A stretch of DNA of 64,000 bases from Polytrichum commune (Eukaryota > Streptophyta > Polytrichopsida > Polytrichales > Polytrichaceae), in contig OX485806.1 in the NCBI GenBank assembly GCA_950295325.1, positions 58,523,169-58,587,168 on the forward strand, in the 5' to 3' direction. Shown piece by piece: positions 12,725 to 23,639 of this stretch. The translations under genes and the position numbers were made by a program. The notes under the pieces were generated by a model that worked only from the letters and a program-made list of their open reading frames with translations, was not told where the DNA came from and made no database searches. Each line of letters begins with the position of its first letter. Position 1 is the stretch's first letter.

Positions 12725-13048
12725 TGCCCCCACTAGCAGATAAGGAGCCCCTCCAATCGGCTAGGAACAAACACACTCATCGGTAGAGTTGTTGAACATG
12801 ATGAAGTTGTTGCTACATCTATACATATTTAATTGGGTAGTAGTAATCGAAGGAATTAAACTCGTGATTGACAAAGTAATCCAAGAACTGTAGGTTGGGT
12901 GCAATGTGAACCCCATCCTTAATCGCCTTCAACAATTAATGTTGAATTCTTGGATAACTCTTTCAATATGGTCTTAATTCCATAAAATTTCCAACCAACT
13001 AAATAACAACTTCACCACTAAAACATGTGGTAAACATCCACAAAATTC
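12725..13048 (-). other. 3' untranslated region of the methyltransferase element
   Basis: About 320 bases between the pol stop codon and the partial LTR copy. On the minus strand it ends in AGTGGGGGCA, a plausible polypurine tract. No gene is seen. Confidence 0.6.
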
Positions 13049-16000
13049 TCAATCATGACCATTAACGGCCACGGAATGAGAGGCTTTCCGACAACGAGGA
13101 CAAACCCAATTGCCAGAAGGAAGAGTAAAAAGGGGAGGTGTCAAACATGCCATATGCCATCCACGTTGACATTGGTCGCACAATAACATTGTTGCAGCTC
13201 CTTTCTTCTCTCCACAAACATAACAAGGCAGACCCTGTGGTACAACCGCCAACTCGGGATGCACAGAGCTGTCGATGGGAAGGTGACATGGAGCACAATT
13301 CTTTGAATGCTCACGACATTCCCGTCCATCCTTGCCTTCAAGCAATAATATACCACTTGGCAAGACATCTTTTACCCGCAAAATCGTGCACCCAGCCTTG
13401 ACATCCAATGTCGTAGGCGCCTCCCGTTGCAAGTAAACATAATCCCCTTTGGAAAATCTACGAACCTGAGGTCGATAAGCTCCACTGCGGCTCCGGGCAT
13501 ACCGTAATGTATCACGATGTTGAGCAATATTTAAGTTCTCCATAGCCATAGGCATGGCCTTTTGGAAGAACGTTGCTCGGTCATGAAGACATTGAGCCCA
13601 AACATCTGGATCATCCAAGTTTACCACGGGAGCCAATTTCTCTCGCACCGAGCTAGGTAAAATTGGTTCCCGTCCATACAAGAGTTGGTAAGGACTATAG
13701 GATGCCAAAGATGCTTGCCTGCTGAAACGATAACCCATTGCTATCCATGGTAACATCAAGTCCCAATCGCGATGGTTGCCATGAAGCAATCCATACTTCC
13801 GCAAACCGCGCTTAACCGTCTGAACAACTCGTTCAGCTAAGCCATCTGCCTCAGGGTGATCTCTGGAAGTTGTCCGATGATCAATCAAAGCCTTGGTACA
13901 CAAAGCCTCGAAAGATCCAAGGAATTCTCTCCCTTGATCCGTCAACACCTCTGCAGGTGCTCCAAGCCGTGCCAAAACTCGATCAAGAAATGTCATAGCC
14001 GCCAATTCTGAGGAATTTTGGGGAAGAGCCACGAGTTCAATCCACTTACTAAAATGCTCCACCATCACAAGCACATACTTGGAACCACGTGGAGTGATAG
14101 TAAGCGGTCCGGAAAAATCCAAAGACCAACGATATCCCAAGCCCATAATAGGTAAAGGCTGAAGTTGAGGTGACAAAGTATTAGAACTTGACCTGACCCG
14201 GTCACATACTTCACACCGAGAAACATAAGTGACAACCTGTTGATACATACCAGTCCACCAATATTGGTTGCGCAACATAGAGTGCGTCCTTCGCACTCCA
14301 AAATGTCCAAGCTCCTCGTGCACTTGCCGCACCAAAGAAGCTCTTTGATCTGGCCTTGGAACGATGCGCCTCGTTCCGTTCGGCCACACACGAAATAACA
14401 AGCTGTTTGCCCAACGAAACCTTGTTATCCGGTGACTAACTCTAACTCGCTCCATAGCAGATAGTCCAAGAGGAAATATCCCTTGTTGAAGTTTGTGCAA
14501 GACCGTCTGGTCTTCCCACACATCACTAACAACGAGAGATTTATCAACCTCCTCATCTTGTTCTTTTACAAGGATCTCAGCAGCCAATCCCGACATCATT
14601 GTGAGATATGTGGCAGTATACCAACCCGGCACTGCCTCACGATCACAATCTCCATGCCACCTGGCTCCAGTTAAATCTTCATCTGAAGGACTTGGATTGC
14701 GAGACAATCCGTCTGCATCCAAGTTGGCAATTCCTGCTCGGTGAACAACTTCAAAATCATATTCCTGAAGTAACAATGCCCACCTAGCAAGTTTCCCGGT
14801 GAGCTTATCTGATTCCATAAGCCATTTTAAAGGCTGATGATCAGTCACCAAAGTAAACTTTTGCCCATACAAATAAGGTCGAAAATGTGCAATGGCCCAA
14901 ACGGCCGCCAAGGCCTCGCCTTCATAAGAAGAATAATTAGATTCAACACTATTATTGCTTTTAGATGCATAAGCCACCACATATTCCTTTCCCTCTTCAT
15001 CTTTCTGTGTCAATACCGCTCCCAATCCCACTGCACTCCAATCCGTGTGCAATTGAAAAGCTCTAGACACATCCGGGTGTCGAAGCACTGGCGTTGAACC
15101 GAGCCTCTGCTTCAATGTATCAAATGCCTGTTGTTGTTCCCGACTCCAAATCCATGGTTGGTCTTTCCCCGTGAGAATGGTAAGAGGTTTGGCAATCAAA
15201 CTAAATTTTTTGACAAACCTCCTATAATAATTTGCCAATCCTAGAAATGCACGAAGCCATGGTACATCACTAGGTGCGGGAATTTTGTGCAAAGCATCCA
15301 CCTTCGTCTGTTGCACACCAAGACCGCCAGGAACAATCATGTGGCCTAAATAGGGCAATTGATCATGGGAAAACTTACATTTTCCATGATGTAAACGGAG
15401 TCCCCACCGTTGAAGTCGTTCAAATACCGCTTGCAAATGTCTCACATGATCCTGTGGACTATTACTAAAGATGATAACATCATCAATGTAACATCTAGCA
15501 AACAACAAACCAGCCAATAATTGGTCCATCACCCGCTGAAATTCAGCTGGTGCATTCTTGAGACCAAATGGCAGAAATTTCCAATGATAAAGCTGATCCT
15601 TGCCATCTTTATCAATTCCCCAAAATGCGGTCTTCACCCGGTCCCCCAACAACAAAGGTAATTGGTGATAACCAGACCTCAAATCCAGAGTGCTGAAGAT
15701 TCTATAAAATCCCAGTGCATCAAACAACTCCTCCGGCATCGGCATTGGATATCGATCCGACTTGGTCTTGCGGTTGACTGGACGATAATCACCACACATC
15801 CGTTTTTCCGTCCAGTTGCCAAAGATATCCTTCTTTAACGGCATAACCGTGGCACAAGCATACTCTCCATTGGAGAGTTCAATCAATTCCGCTGCCAATA
15901 ACTCTTGACATCGAGTTTGAACACCCAACCTTTCAGAGGTACTAAGTCTGTACGGCCGTCTGAAAATAGGGTGGTCGTCCTCGAGTTGAATACGAACAGG

Positions 16001-16180
16001 TTTACCTTTATATCCTTCAAGATCATGAAGACTAAAGGCAAAACAATTACGGTAAGAGCGAATAAATGCCCGTACCTTTCGTGCTTCGGCACCAGTAAGC
16101 TTTGGCCCCACTTTAATTGGCCAATCGTCAAACTCCGTGGTTTTCTTCTTCATAGAAGGATTGCCACTTGGTGCCAGCAC
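13049..16180 (-). CDS. pol: Pol: reverse transcriptase, RNase H, integrase and C-terminal PHD finger
   Basis: 1043 codons without a stop. RT has FLPFGLKNAPAEFQ and catalytic YIDD at residues 231-234. RNase H has its first Asp at 380 (HTDWSAVGLGAVL). Integrase has an HHCC zinc site (H621, H626, C656, C659) and catalytic D688, D748 and E783. The last 58 residues form a C4HC3 PHD finger (from about residue 986): CYVC, CDQC, HMAC and CPRC pairs with the expected Trp before the last pair. PHD fingers usually read histone H3 tails. Here one may guide integration or recruit the enzyme to chromatin, which is inference. Only a TAG at 16193-16195 separates this frame from the upstream methyltransferase part, so the start at 16180 is only the first ATG-like position, not a proven start. 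Confidence 0.92.
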   Translation of the reverse strand: MLAPSGNPSMKKKTTEFDDWPIKVGPKLTGAEARKVRAFIRSYRNCFAFSLHDLEGYKGKPVRIQLEDDHPIFRRPYRLSTSERLGVQTRCQELLAAELIELSNGEYACATVMPLKKDIFGNWTEKRMCGDYRPVNRKTKSDRYPMPMPEELFDALGFYRIFSTLDLRSGYHQLPLLLGDRVKTAFWGIDKDGKDQLYHWKFLPFGLKNAPAEFQRVMDQLLAGLLFARCYIDDVIIFSNSPQDHVRHLQAVFERLQRWGLRLHHGKCKFSHDQLPYLGHMIVPGGLGVQQTKVDALHKIPAPSDVPWLRAFLGLANYYRRFVKKFSLIAKPLTILTGKDQPWIWSREQQQAFDTLKQRLGSTPVLRHPDVSRAFQLHTDWSAVGLGAVLTQKDEEGKEYVVAYASKSNNSVESNYSSYEGEALAAVWAIAHFRPYLYGQKFTLVTDHQPLKWLMESDKLTGKLARWALLLQEYDFEVVHRAGIANLDADGLSRNPSPSDEDLTGARWHGDCDREAVPGWYTATYLTMMSGLAAEILVKEQDEEVDKSLVVSDVWEDQTVLHKLQQGIFPLGLSAMERVRVSHRITRFRWANSLLFRVWPNGTRRIVPRPDQRASLVRQVHEELGHFGVRRTHSMLRNQYWWTGMYQQVVTYVSRCEVCDRVRSSSNTLSPQLQPLPIMGLGYRWSLDFSGPLTITPRGSKYVLVMVEHFSKWIELVALPQNSSELAAMTFLDRVLARLGAPAEVLTDQGREFLGSFEALCTKALIDHRTTSRDHPEADGLAERVVQTVKRGLRKYGLLHGNHRDWDLMLPWIAMGYRFSRQASLASYSPYQLLYGREPILPSSVREKLAPVVNLDDPDVWAQCLHDRATFFQKAMPMAMENLNIAQHRDTLRYARSRSGAYRPQVRRFSKGDYVYLQREAPTTLDVKAGCTILRVKDVLPSGILLLEGKDGRECREHSKNCAPCHLPIDSSVHPELAVVPQGLPCYVCGEKKGAATMLLCDQCQRGWHMACLTPPLFTLPSGNWVCPRCRKASHSVAVNGHD

Positions 16181-16192
16181 AGCCTGTGATTG

Positions 16193-16781
16193 CTAGTCTG
16201 TGGAGAGGGTAACACCTTTGCCCCCATCATCTACACTTGAATCCAAATGCGTATCCTCTCCACTACAATCAGTTTGTGTAGCTAAATAGCTACCCACATA
16301 TGAAGTATCACCAAGAAATAGAAGTGGAAACATTTTATGGGCCTCCAACTTCCCAAACTCTTGGGCCAAAGCTGAAAAAACACGTTGGGCTCGAAGCTCT
16401 TCCGCAACATGAAGTTTCAAAGGAAATAATCCCTCGGTGTCATTGACCTCAATGTGATCCTTGGATTGCGGCTCCATTGCCCCCTGACCATTGTTCTCTG
16501 CCCTCAGAGTAAGCAATTGGTCATCCATACGTTGTTGAGCAGCAAGACAAATTCCAATTATCCACACAATGCTATTAAGATCCATAGCTTGCCCCAATAG
16601 GAAATGTCTCTGACCTTCCTGAAGCCTATGAGCAGCCGTGGTACCTGTAAGAAAACCCATGGCGCGTTCCCGCTCATCTGCCGTAGGCTCCTCATAAGTT
16701 TGGGATTTTGAGTCCCAAACCATGCCAGGTCCACGAGATCGAAATGCAAAAGACTGTGGATATGTCACAAAAGTAGGTAGT
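16193..16781 (-). pseudogene. C5 DNA methyltransferase, C-terminal part (motifs IX-X region)
   Basis: An open frame that reads in from the solo-LTR insertion point. It contains RERAMGF and LLGQAMDLNSIVWI, matching the conserved C-terminal block and motif X position of conventional-order C5 methyltransferases of the DNMT3 type. If the solo LTR and its target duplication are disregarded, the frame is continuous with the part at 19625-19800. It ends at a TAG (16193-16195) that lies in frame with RT. CAG to TAG is a simple explanation, but a natural readthrough stop between the methyltransferase and RT cannot be excluded. Confidence 0.75.
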
Positions 16782-19619
16782 TGTGGTACTTTTGGGCCAC
16801 CCCCTTTCGAGGGAGCCTAAAAGTATCACACAAGCCCTTCGGTGAAGGTGGCCTGCATTTGCAGGCGCCCAAGCCGAACCCGGATGATAGGTGTATAACG
16901 TGAGTAGTTAGATTTTTAAGGGAGATTAAATATGCGTCGTAATACCTCCGGAGGTTAGGCCTTAGTTTTTTACTAGTGTGGCTTTAAACTCCACTAACCA
17001 ATTTCATATCTAGTTCTAACCTTAACCTACAACCTATTCTACGCGCAGACGCACCAGCCTTGAAACCAAGGCAATCCTAATTTGTGAATTGGGATGGTTC
17101 TGATACACCCAACCGGGTGTGACTCATACCACCCTAACTCAACGAACGGAATAACGATAATTTGATGGACCATTCAATTCTTCCTATTTATTTATTTAGT
17201 TCTATTTAGTTTTCTAAGCGGGGGAACTTGGCCTAAGTCCCACCCTTCACACAAATTCCTTCTTAATTACTTACTTTTGTTTGCACGTCCTAACTTACTA
17301 CATTAACATATTAGGCATCACCCCTTACCTCGGGTCTCTTGCCAACAAGGGTTTACGATTTATTTGGTATGTTTTTATTGTTAAATGTGTTTACACTGGA
17401 TAGACCACGAAATGCAACTCAATGGGACCAGGGTGACGGGCGACCTGTAGGTTCAACCTGTTGCGCAATCTTCATAAATTGGGGCCATTACTCCCAATCT
17501 ATGGGGCCAACAACATAATAGTGGATTCGCGGGTCATTAACCCCACCTTTCCACCAACAACATTCAGAGTGGTCGTGTCGGTGATTAATCCGACTTACCA
17601 CACACGAAACTTGCTAATAAATGAAGCTACTACCACAAAACATACCAAGGGCCCCGAAAACAATGGAATTGGGTACTCCCTTGGCGGTCAAGTGGTCAAG
17701 CCACTTGACCTTACGAGATAGGTGAGTGGGTTTAGAGATGCGTACCTTAGCCGTGCTCCCTCCAATCCTAAATGGAAGGCTTAAGGTTAGTTAATTTACC
17801 TCAATTTTCCTCGGTTGATTTGGGCTTGATGTAGGCCGAGCCGCTACCTTCTTCCTTGCTCCACTTTCCGAGCGTCGACCTTGCCTCCTTCTTTGTAACT
17901 AGTTTGGTAGTAAGCGTACCTTAGTTAACAATTAAAATATAAAGTGTTATTCTTCCCTGTAATTTAATCCTAAGCATAATATTTATACTTAGTGCACCAA
18001 ATTATCTTTCCAATGATCTAAAAATCACTCTAATCGGATAAGAAATGCAAAAGTTATGAGGGTTGGAAGTGTGAGGTCGATTCAACCGACCCTTCCAACC
18101 CACCTATCTACCTTCTAACTTCAAAAATTCATAGCACATTCCTTACTACTTGGATCTAGGCTTTCCTTATACCATTGGAAAGCTATGAACAAGCTCTAAC
18201 TAGAAAAAATTATGACATCAGCAGGTTAAGGTAATAGAAATTCAGCGGACTCCTTGTAACACAGCAGTCAATCAAGAAGGCTTAAACTATGTATCTCGCC
18301 TTCAACAATTCATATCTAATTCAAATCTTAGTCAAATCAAACGTTCTATATGACCCTGGAGAGATATTAAAAATATTTATTTGATAAAAATATGTGATTA
18401 GAAAGGTAAGCCGAAGTGAACCCAGCAGGTCCTCTGTAATGCAGCAGTCAACCAAAAGTTCTCAAACTATGTGTCCCATCTTGCACAATTCATATCTAAT
18501 TCAAATCATGCTCAAATCAAATGTTCTAAGCCATTTTGGAAAGCTACACAAAAGTTCTACTTGGGAAAAATATAATTTCTTGGAATTAAAATTCCTATTG
18601 GGCTCGCAGGTCTGATCCAGCAGCCGCTACCCACAAGACCACCCAGTTTTTCTACTCCATCTTTGAAAATCCATAACTAATTGTCATCTCAACCAAATCA
18701 CAAATGGGAAACGGCTATGGATAGCTATATGAAATCTCTCTAAGAGAAAAATGATAAGTATCTTGTTCTAGCTTTTGAACTAAGCCTTCAGGGCATTGGC
18801 AGATGAGGTCTATAATGCCTCTACTCAAAATTCTACCATCCAACCTACCTCTACAAAAGAAGGAATCATTTTGTTGGTGTGTTAATAAACACACATTCTA
18901 ACTAGGAGAGAGAGTAGAGGAGGTTGTCAAGCCTTTCTTTTAGACCATTGAGAATACATGCTAAAGGATTTTTTCCTAACTACATTGAAGCAGGGCTTCG
19001 CCCAAAAACTAGAGAAAGAGAGAGTGCTACAAGGTGGAAGGAGGGGTTTTTAAACCCTCTCACAAAAGGGTTGGACCCCTCCTCCACCGGATCCATTTTT
19101 CAAACCCTTTCCCGAAATTTTGGCTCGGGGGTTTTCCCGGTTGAGGTTGCCACCCTCTCGCCGAGGTGGCTCCGACAAAAAACCTTTAGAAATCTTTCTA
19201 ATTTTTCCGCCATCGAGTTGGCAAGGGGGCAAGTGGGCAAGTATCCCCCTTGCTCTCTTTCTTTTTTGTCTTCAAAATTCTTCACGCCGATTTTATCTTC
19301 TTACGTAAAACACCTCCAATAGTCTTGTGTGCCTCACACTAACTAATAAACTAACACTTGCTTGGCTAGCATCTACTAACATTTGCTTAATAACTAGCAT
19401 CTACTAATATTTGCTTAGCTAGTTGTTTTTACTAGCTAGCACATTTTTTCTACTTTGCTATCTTCTAGCACTACTTAGTTTCATTTTGACCTTCCTTCTT
19501 CTAGGCTAAATGCTAAATGAACTAATTTTCCCTAAATTCCCTATCAATTCTAACTTTTAATGCTAACATTCTAACTAAAAGTGATCCCGCAGAGTGGTGG
19601 ACCACTCAAAGGGTTCACA
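16782..19619 (+). mobile_element. Solo LTR, 2838 bp, copy 1
   Basis: It begins TGTGGTACTTTTGGG and ends GGGTTCACA, with a perfect 5-bp target duplication GTAGT (16777-16781 and 19620-19624). It contains no element internal region. It is nearly identical to the inverted copy at 51084-53922 and related to 44230-47026. Small open frames within (17461-17721, 18924-19322) occur in the other copies without recognisable domains and are probably not genes. It interrupts the methyltransferase domain of its host element. Confidence 0.93.
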
Positions 19620-19624
19620 GTAGT

Positions 19625-19803
19625 ACACCTCTCGGAATTCCCACCTTGTTAATTAATGCAAATGGCAAGGTGTCATCCTTGGTAACTGCCAAGGAAGCAC
19701 GATGATCATCTAAAATGTCATCCACCTTGCGATCCATAAGGCAGGGAATGTGGACAATCGCCGCTGAAAACACCCGAGGTGATACCAAGTTGGTCCAAAA
19801 TCA
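19625..19803 (-). pseudogene. C5 methyltransferase target-recognition region after a premature stop
   Basis: About 58 codons in the same frame as the upstream methyltransferase part. They lie between a TGA (19801-19803) and the solo-LTR insertion. The TGA directly follows HRPR, the motif VIII position, so a Trp codon (TGG) mutated to TGA is likely. The stretch falls where C5 enzymes have their variable target-recognition region. Confidence 0.65.
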
Positions 19804-22800
19804 ACGAGGCCGATGAGCAAAGGATCCCAAAGATACAGCATCCAGAAATGTTGGAGTACCCAGAATTTGGTTAATGTACTCACCATCCTTCACCACTTTG
19901 TGCCGGGTATCATCCAATAATGGTACATTTTCGAAAATGTACCCTAGCGGAGTTGATTGGTAGGTAAACCACCATTGCGTCAATCGCATCAAAACCGCAA
20001 ACAAACTAGACCTAGGATCATCCAATCCCTGGCCAGTTCCTGCCCGCGAATGGCCTTGACAAGGCCATCCTGCAATAATCAAATCCACGTGGCCCAACCT
20101 TCTCAAATCCTCATCACTAATCATAGTGATATCTTCAGGAAGTTGACCACAACATCCATGAATGGCAGAGGCTGACAATTGTGCGGGGTATCTCAACAAC
20201 AATTGTTGGATGTGGTGTCGGACGGCTTTGTTGGCTGCATACCCATTGTCCACATGAATATATCGCCAAACTGTAATTCCAGCTTCCAACACTGCCGCCA
20301 AACCTGTGCCAATGCCTCCAAAGATCTCCACAAGGACAATACCTTCAGGTGATGGTTGCCAACGAATGGGTTGAGCAAAAGAAAATGAGGATAAAGTTGG
20401 AGGTGCCTCTCCAAGCTCCAAATCCGCTACAATGTGTCGACAATGGTCGGATAATTCCTTAGGAGTTCGCCATGGTGGAGGTGGATCCTTGAAATGTCGA
20501 GCAGGAATTTGAAAAGATGGTAAAAATTGTTGTTCTGCCGCATTACAAGTGTAGTCCATTGTTTCCTCCAATAAAACTGGAGCACAATGCAAATCTGCAA
20601 CTGAACCGCTGCAACCAAACATTGCCTCCGCAACCATAGTCATAGCAGTGGCTGCAAATGTGACGGGAATAAATACCTTCCTGCCATCTCCAGTGGACCA
20701 TCCCGGTCTAATCCATGCCTCTTCCGTCCAATTATCCAAACCAAAGCCAAGTGGGTAAAGAGCTTGCTGACCAACAAGTATATCATAGTTGGTAGCATTA
20801 GTAACAACACACTTCATTGACATATGAGTGTAAGTAGGCCCTGCCCCCACATGAAAAATCAAACGTAGAGGTGCCTTGGTGTAACCTGCTGCACGTTCAG
20901 TGCCCCCTACTGAAGTCACAATAGTAAATGGACAAGGATCCAAGCTTGCTGGCGTCAATCCAAGACTGTCAGCAAGTCCTTTGCCAATCATAACCGGTTG
21001 AGCACCGGAATCCATCATAACTCTCAGTGGTGTAGCACGGATAGTGGGCATATCCGTGCGTGAAACGACAAACAAAGATTTGTCGTTCATCAGCCGTACA
21101 ACTCCAGGTTGCAAATTATGCCGTTCGCGAGCAGGCCTTGCAGAAATGTCTGCAAGATATGCCGCTCCCGACGCATAATTCGAAAACGACGTATCCACTG
21201 CTGAAATTGATGCTGGAGGAATATCAGTTTGCTTACCAAAAGCAATGATCGCCGCATCCGCAAGACTCGCTCGCAAATTGGCTAAGTCCTCCACCTCCTC
21301 AACCACAGGTACGTCAACCACAGCTTGGGATACTTGAAGGGATGGCAAATCCGCCTTACCTTCTAACATTCTCCCGGCTAAATGAAAAACTGCAGCAGGC
21401 TTGAAATCCGAAGCCATAAACTCCAAACCCGAGAAAATTGGCATATGGAGAAATTTATATGCCAATGCCTGCGTAACATCCTTCAAGATGGAATCCCCAT
21501 CTCTCAAAGGTACAGGGTTTTTAACCCCAACAACAGTGGTGTTTACCAATCCAAATGAAAGAGGTAAACGTGCTTGACCAATTTGATCAGCTGGTCCGGC
21601 ATGGCGAGGATGTAGCACCTCGTTGCTACCACCACTCGTAGAAGCCACCGCATCTGCCAATGTTTGTGAGCGAGTAGAAGCCGCCGCCACCACCTCCCCA
21701 GCTGCTCCAAACATATACATGTCCGAACCCGAGGTGCCACCACCCACATGCGGCTCAGAAATTTGAGCAAAAGATGCAGAAGATTTGAGCTTTTGCTCAA
21801 GCTCTGCCATCTTAGCCTCAAGACTCTGCTCCCTTGGAGACTTTCCAGTGACATAACTGGCAGGCCGCATCTCAGGATGAAGTTGGAAACAATGATCCAC
21901 ATCGTGATTAGTGCCACCACAATGGTTACATTTCAATTGTCTCTTCTTAGAATTGTCCCCTGCCTTTACTGGTTCCATCTTTTGTTTTAATTTTCCCAAA
22001 GGCTGAGTTTTCTTCTTCTTAGGACAATTGGGATCATTCTTCGAATGACCAGCTTCTCCACAACCCCAACAATGCAAAATCTTTTGCTCCTTGACGGGTT
22101 GAGTCTCAGCTAAACTACTAGTAGCTGTGACAATTCTTCTTGGTTTCGGACTCTCTGTCATCCAAGATACCATATCCGTGGCATCATGTTGGCAAAGAGC
22201 CCGATCACATCTCTCGACCACGGCAAACGCTTGTGCAAGCGTAGCCCGGCCCTCGTAGTCGAGGATAATCTGAGGTGATGCCAACTCAAGTAGCCGCTTG
22301 TCAATCTTAGACAAAAAGATTTTAACAAGCTGACTCTCAGCAAAAACACCTCCCGACTCCACAGCAAATCGCGCGAGTCGCGTATACATGGTCCGTGGAG
22401 TATCATCCTTCTTTCGGCGGAAATGCTGGATGCGCTGCATCTGGTCTCGCCGAAACCCACCATACTCCACTTCCAAATGTGCGACAAATTCAGTAAGGGG
22501 ATTAAACGGAGGTGGTGGACCAACAGCCGTCAATGCTGCCTGTGTAGCATGTGCCACCCGTGAAAGGGTTGCCGTGCTACTGCTAGCCACCATTGGCCCA
22601 AGTGCCAGTTCCGTGTCCTTAGACTCCGCCGGCGATTCCTCCTCCTTTAAGGTGGGTGGAGCTAAGGTAGCAACCGCCCCATCCTTAAGGGCTGAAATGA
22701 GCTCAACCCGAGCCTCCCAATACTGCTCCACCTCCCGAAGTTGTCGCTGATGACCCTCTGTCCAACGTTCATAAGTTTGGAGTGCCTCATACTCCAAATG

Positions 22801-23133
22801 TTGAGGCAGAAGTTCAAAGGCATACCAATCATTGAAATTGGAAGACCTTTGGCATTTCTCCTTAATCCAGGTACGAAACCGGAGTTTCCAATCGGGCAAG
22901 GAAATGCCCCCAGCTCGACCTGAAAACCGATCACGCACTGAATTGTGGCGATCGTCCTCCATTTCGTCGAACGTGCCGACACTCCAAATCCGAAGCCTAC
23001 TAGTAGTGTCCAACGCCGAAATAGGCTCAAAAGCCTCGTTGGTATCTACCTCTGGCTCAAGATTTGTGGTATGCACGTCCTCCAAGTAATCTGGTGATGG
23101 AGATCGATAATATCGGCTCCTAGTTTGCACCAT
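19801..23133 (-). CDS. Gag, aspartic protease and C5 DNA methyltransferase catalytic region
   Basis: 1110 codons from ATG at 23133. The gag part has two zinc knuckles (CWGCGEAGHSKNDPNC near residue 354 and CNHCGGTNHDVDHC near 403). An aspartic protease has its MDSG motif near residue 704. From residue 931 a C5-cytosine methyltransferase follows in conventional order: motif I FGGIGTG (938-944), motif IV with catalytic Pro-Cys-Gln (1024-1026), motif VI ENV (1068-1070) and motif VIII HRPR (1107-1110). The frame then stops at TGA. Order I to X without circular permutation suggests a DNMT3-like rather than a plant DRM origin; this is inference. The methyltransferase sits between protease and RT, so it would be made as part of the polyprotein. 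Confidence 0.92.
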   Translation of the reverse strand: MVQTRSRYYRSPSPDYLEDVHTTNLEPEVDTNEAFEPISALDTTSRLRIWSVGTFDEMEDDRHNSVRDRFSGRAGGISLPDWKLRFRTWIKEKCQRSSNFNDWYAFELLPQHLEYEALQTYERWTEGHQRQLREVEQYWEARVELISALKDGAVATLAPPTLKEEESPAESKDTELALGPMVASSSTATLSRVAHATQAALTAVGPPPPFNPLTEFVAHLEVEYGGFRRDQMQRIQHFRRKKDDTPRTMYTRLARFAVESGGVFAESQLVKIFLSKIDKRLLELASPQIILDYEGRATLAQAFAVVERCDRALCQHDATDMVSWMTESPKPRRIVTATSSLAETQPVKEQKILHCWGCGEAGHSKNDPNCPKKKKTQPLGKLKQKMEPVKAGDNSKKRQLKCNHCGGTNHDVDHCFQLHPEMRPASYVTGKSPREQSLEAKMAELEQKLKSSASFAQISEPHVGGGTSGSDMYMFGAAGEVVAAASTRSQTLADAVASTSGGSNEVLHPRHAGPADQIGQARLPLSFGLVNTTVVGVKNPVPLRDGDSILKDVTQALAYKFLHMPIFSGLEFMASDFKPAAVFHLAGRMLEGKADLPSLQVSQAVVDVPVVEEVEDLANLRASLADAAIIAFGKQTDIPPASISAVDTSFSNYASGAAYLADISARPARERHNLQPGVVRLMNDKSLFVVSRTDMPTIRATPLRVMMDSGAQPVMIGKGLADSLGLTPASLDPCPFTIVTSVGGTERAAGYTKAPLRLIFHVGAGPTYTHMSMKCVVTNATNYDILVGQQALYPLGFGLDNWTEEAWIRPGWSTGDGRKVFIPVTFAATAMTMVAEAMFGCSGSVADLHCAPVLLEETMDYTCNAAEQQFLPSFQIPARHFKDPPPPWRTPKELSDHCRHIVADLELGEAPPTLSSFSFAQPIRWQPSPEGIVLVEIFGGIGTGLAAVLEAGITVWRYIHVDNGYAANKAVRHHIQQLLLRYPAQLSASAIHGCCGQLPEDITMISDEDLRRLGHVDLIIAGWPCQGHSRAGTGQGLDDPRSSLFAVLMRLTQWWFTYQSTPLGYIFENVPLLDDTRHKVVKDGEYINQILGTPTFLDAVSLGSFAHRPR

Positions 23134-23289
23134 AAAATAATCACTTGAGTACCTGCAACTATCTACAAGGTAATGGCAACATGCACATGTTGCGGGCTAT
23201 CTAAATGGCAATCCCTTGCCAAATGCCAAGTGTTTATGCCCCCAGAATTCCAAAATTGTGCAAAGGTTTGAGATTGGTAATTAAAATGA

Positions 23290-23575
23290 AAAATCAGCGT
23301 TGAAAAGACTCATTTCCAAGGTGATTATGGACTCCAATCAACAAACTAAGTGCACCAATGGACTCCTAGGAAGATTTCACACAAATTAGGCTTAAATTTC
23401 ACTCCAATCGGAGTTAATTTGCTCCCAAAAACAAAAATCAGCGTTGAAATTAATAATTTCAGCAATGATTTTGAATTCCAATCAACAATCCAATTACACC
23501 ATTGGATTCCTTGGCAAATTTCACACAAGATAGGCTCAAATTCCACTCCAATCGGAGCTAGTATGCCCCCAAATT
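23290..23575 (-). repeat. Imperfect tandem duplication of about 140 bp
   Basis: Two units (about 23290-23429 and 23430-23575) share AAAAATCAGCGTTGAAA, a TCCAATCAACAA block, an ACTCCAATCGGAG block and a final CCCC/AAA segment. They lie just upstream of gag in the leader. Confidence 0.75.
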
Positions 23576-23639
23576 TGAACCTCAAAGTTTGTGAGAATTG
23601 GATGCCAAGTTTGAAAGGTGAAAGTAAAAATGTGAAAAT

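Noticed and set aside
17461-19322. Open frames of 86 and 132 codons in the solo LTRs, also found in the inverted copy
   Set aside because: They are shared because the LTR copies are nearly identical; no domain, and the diverged copy 2 does not keep them open.
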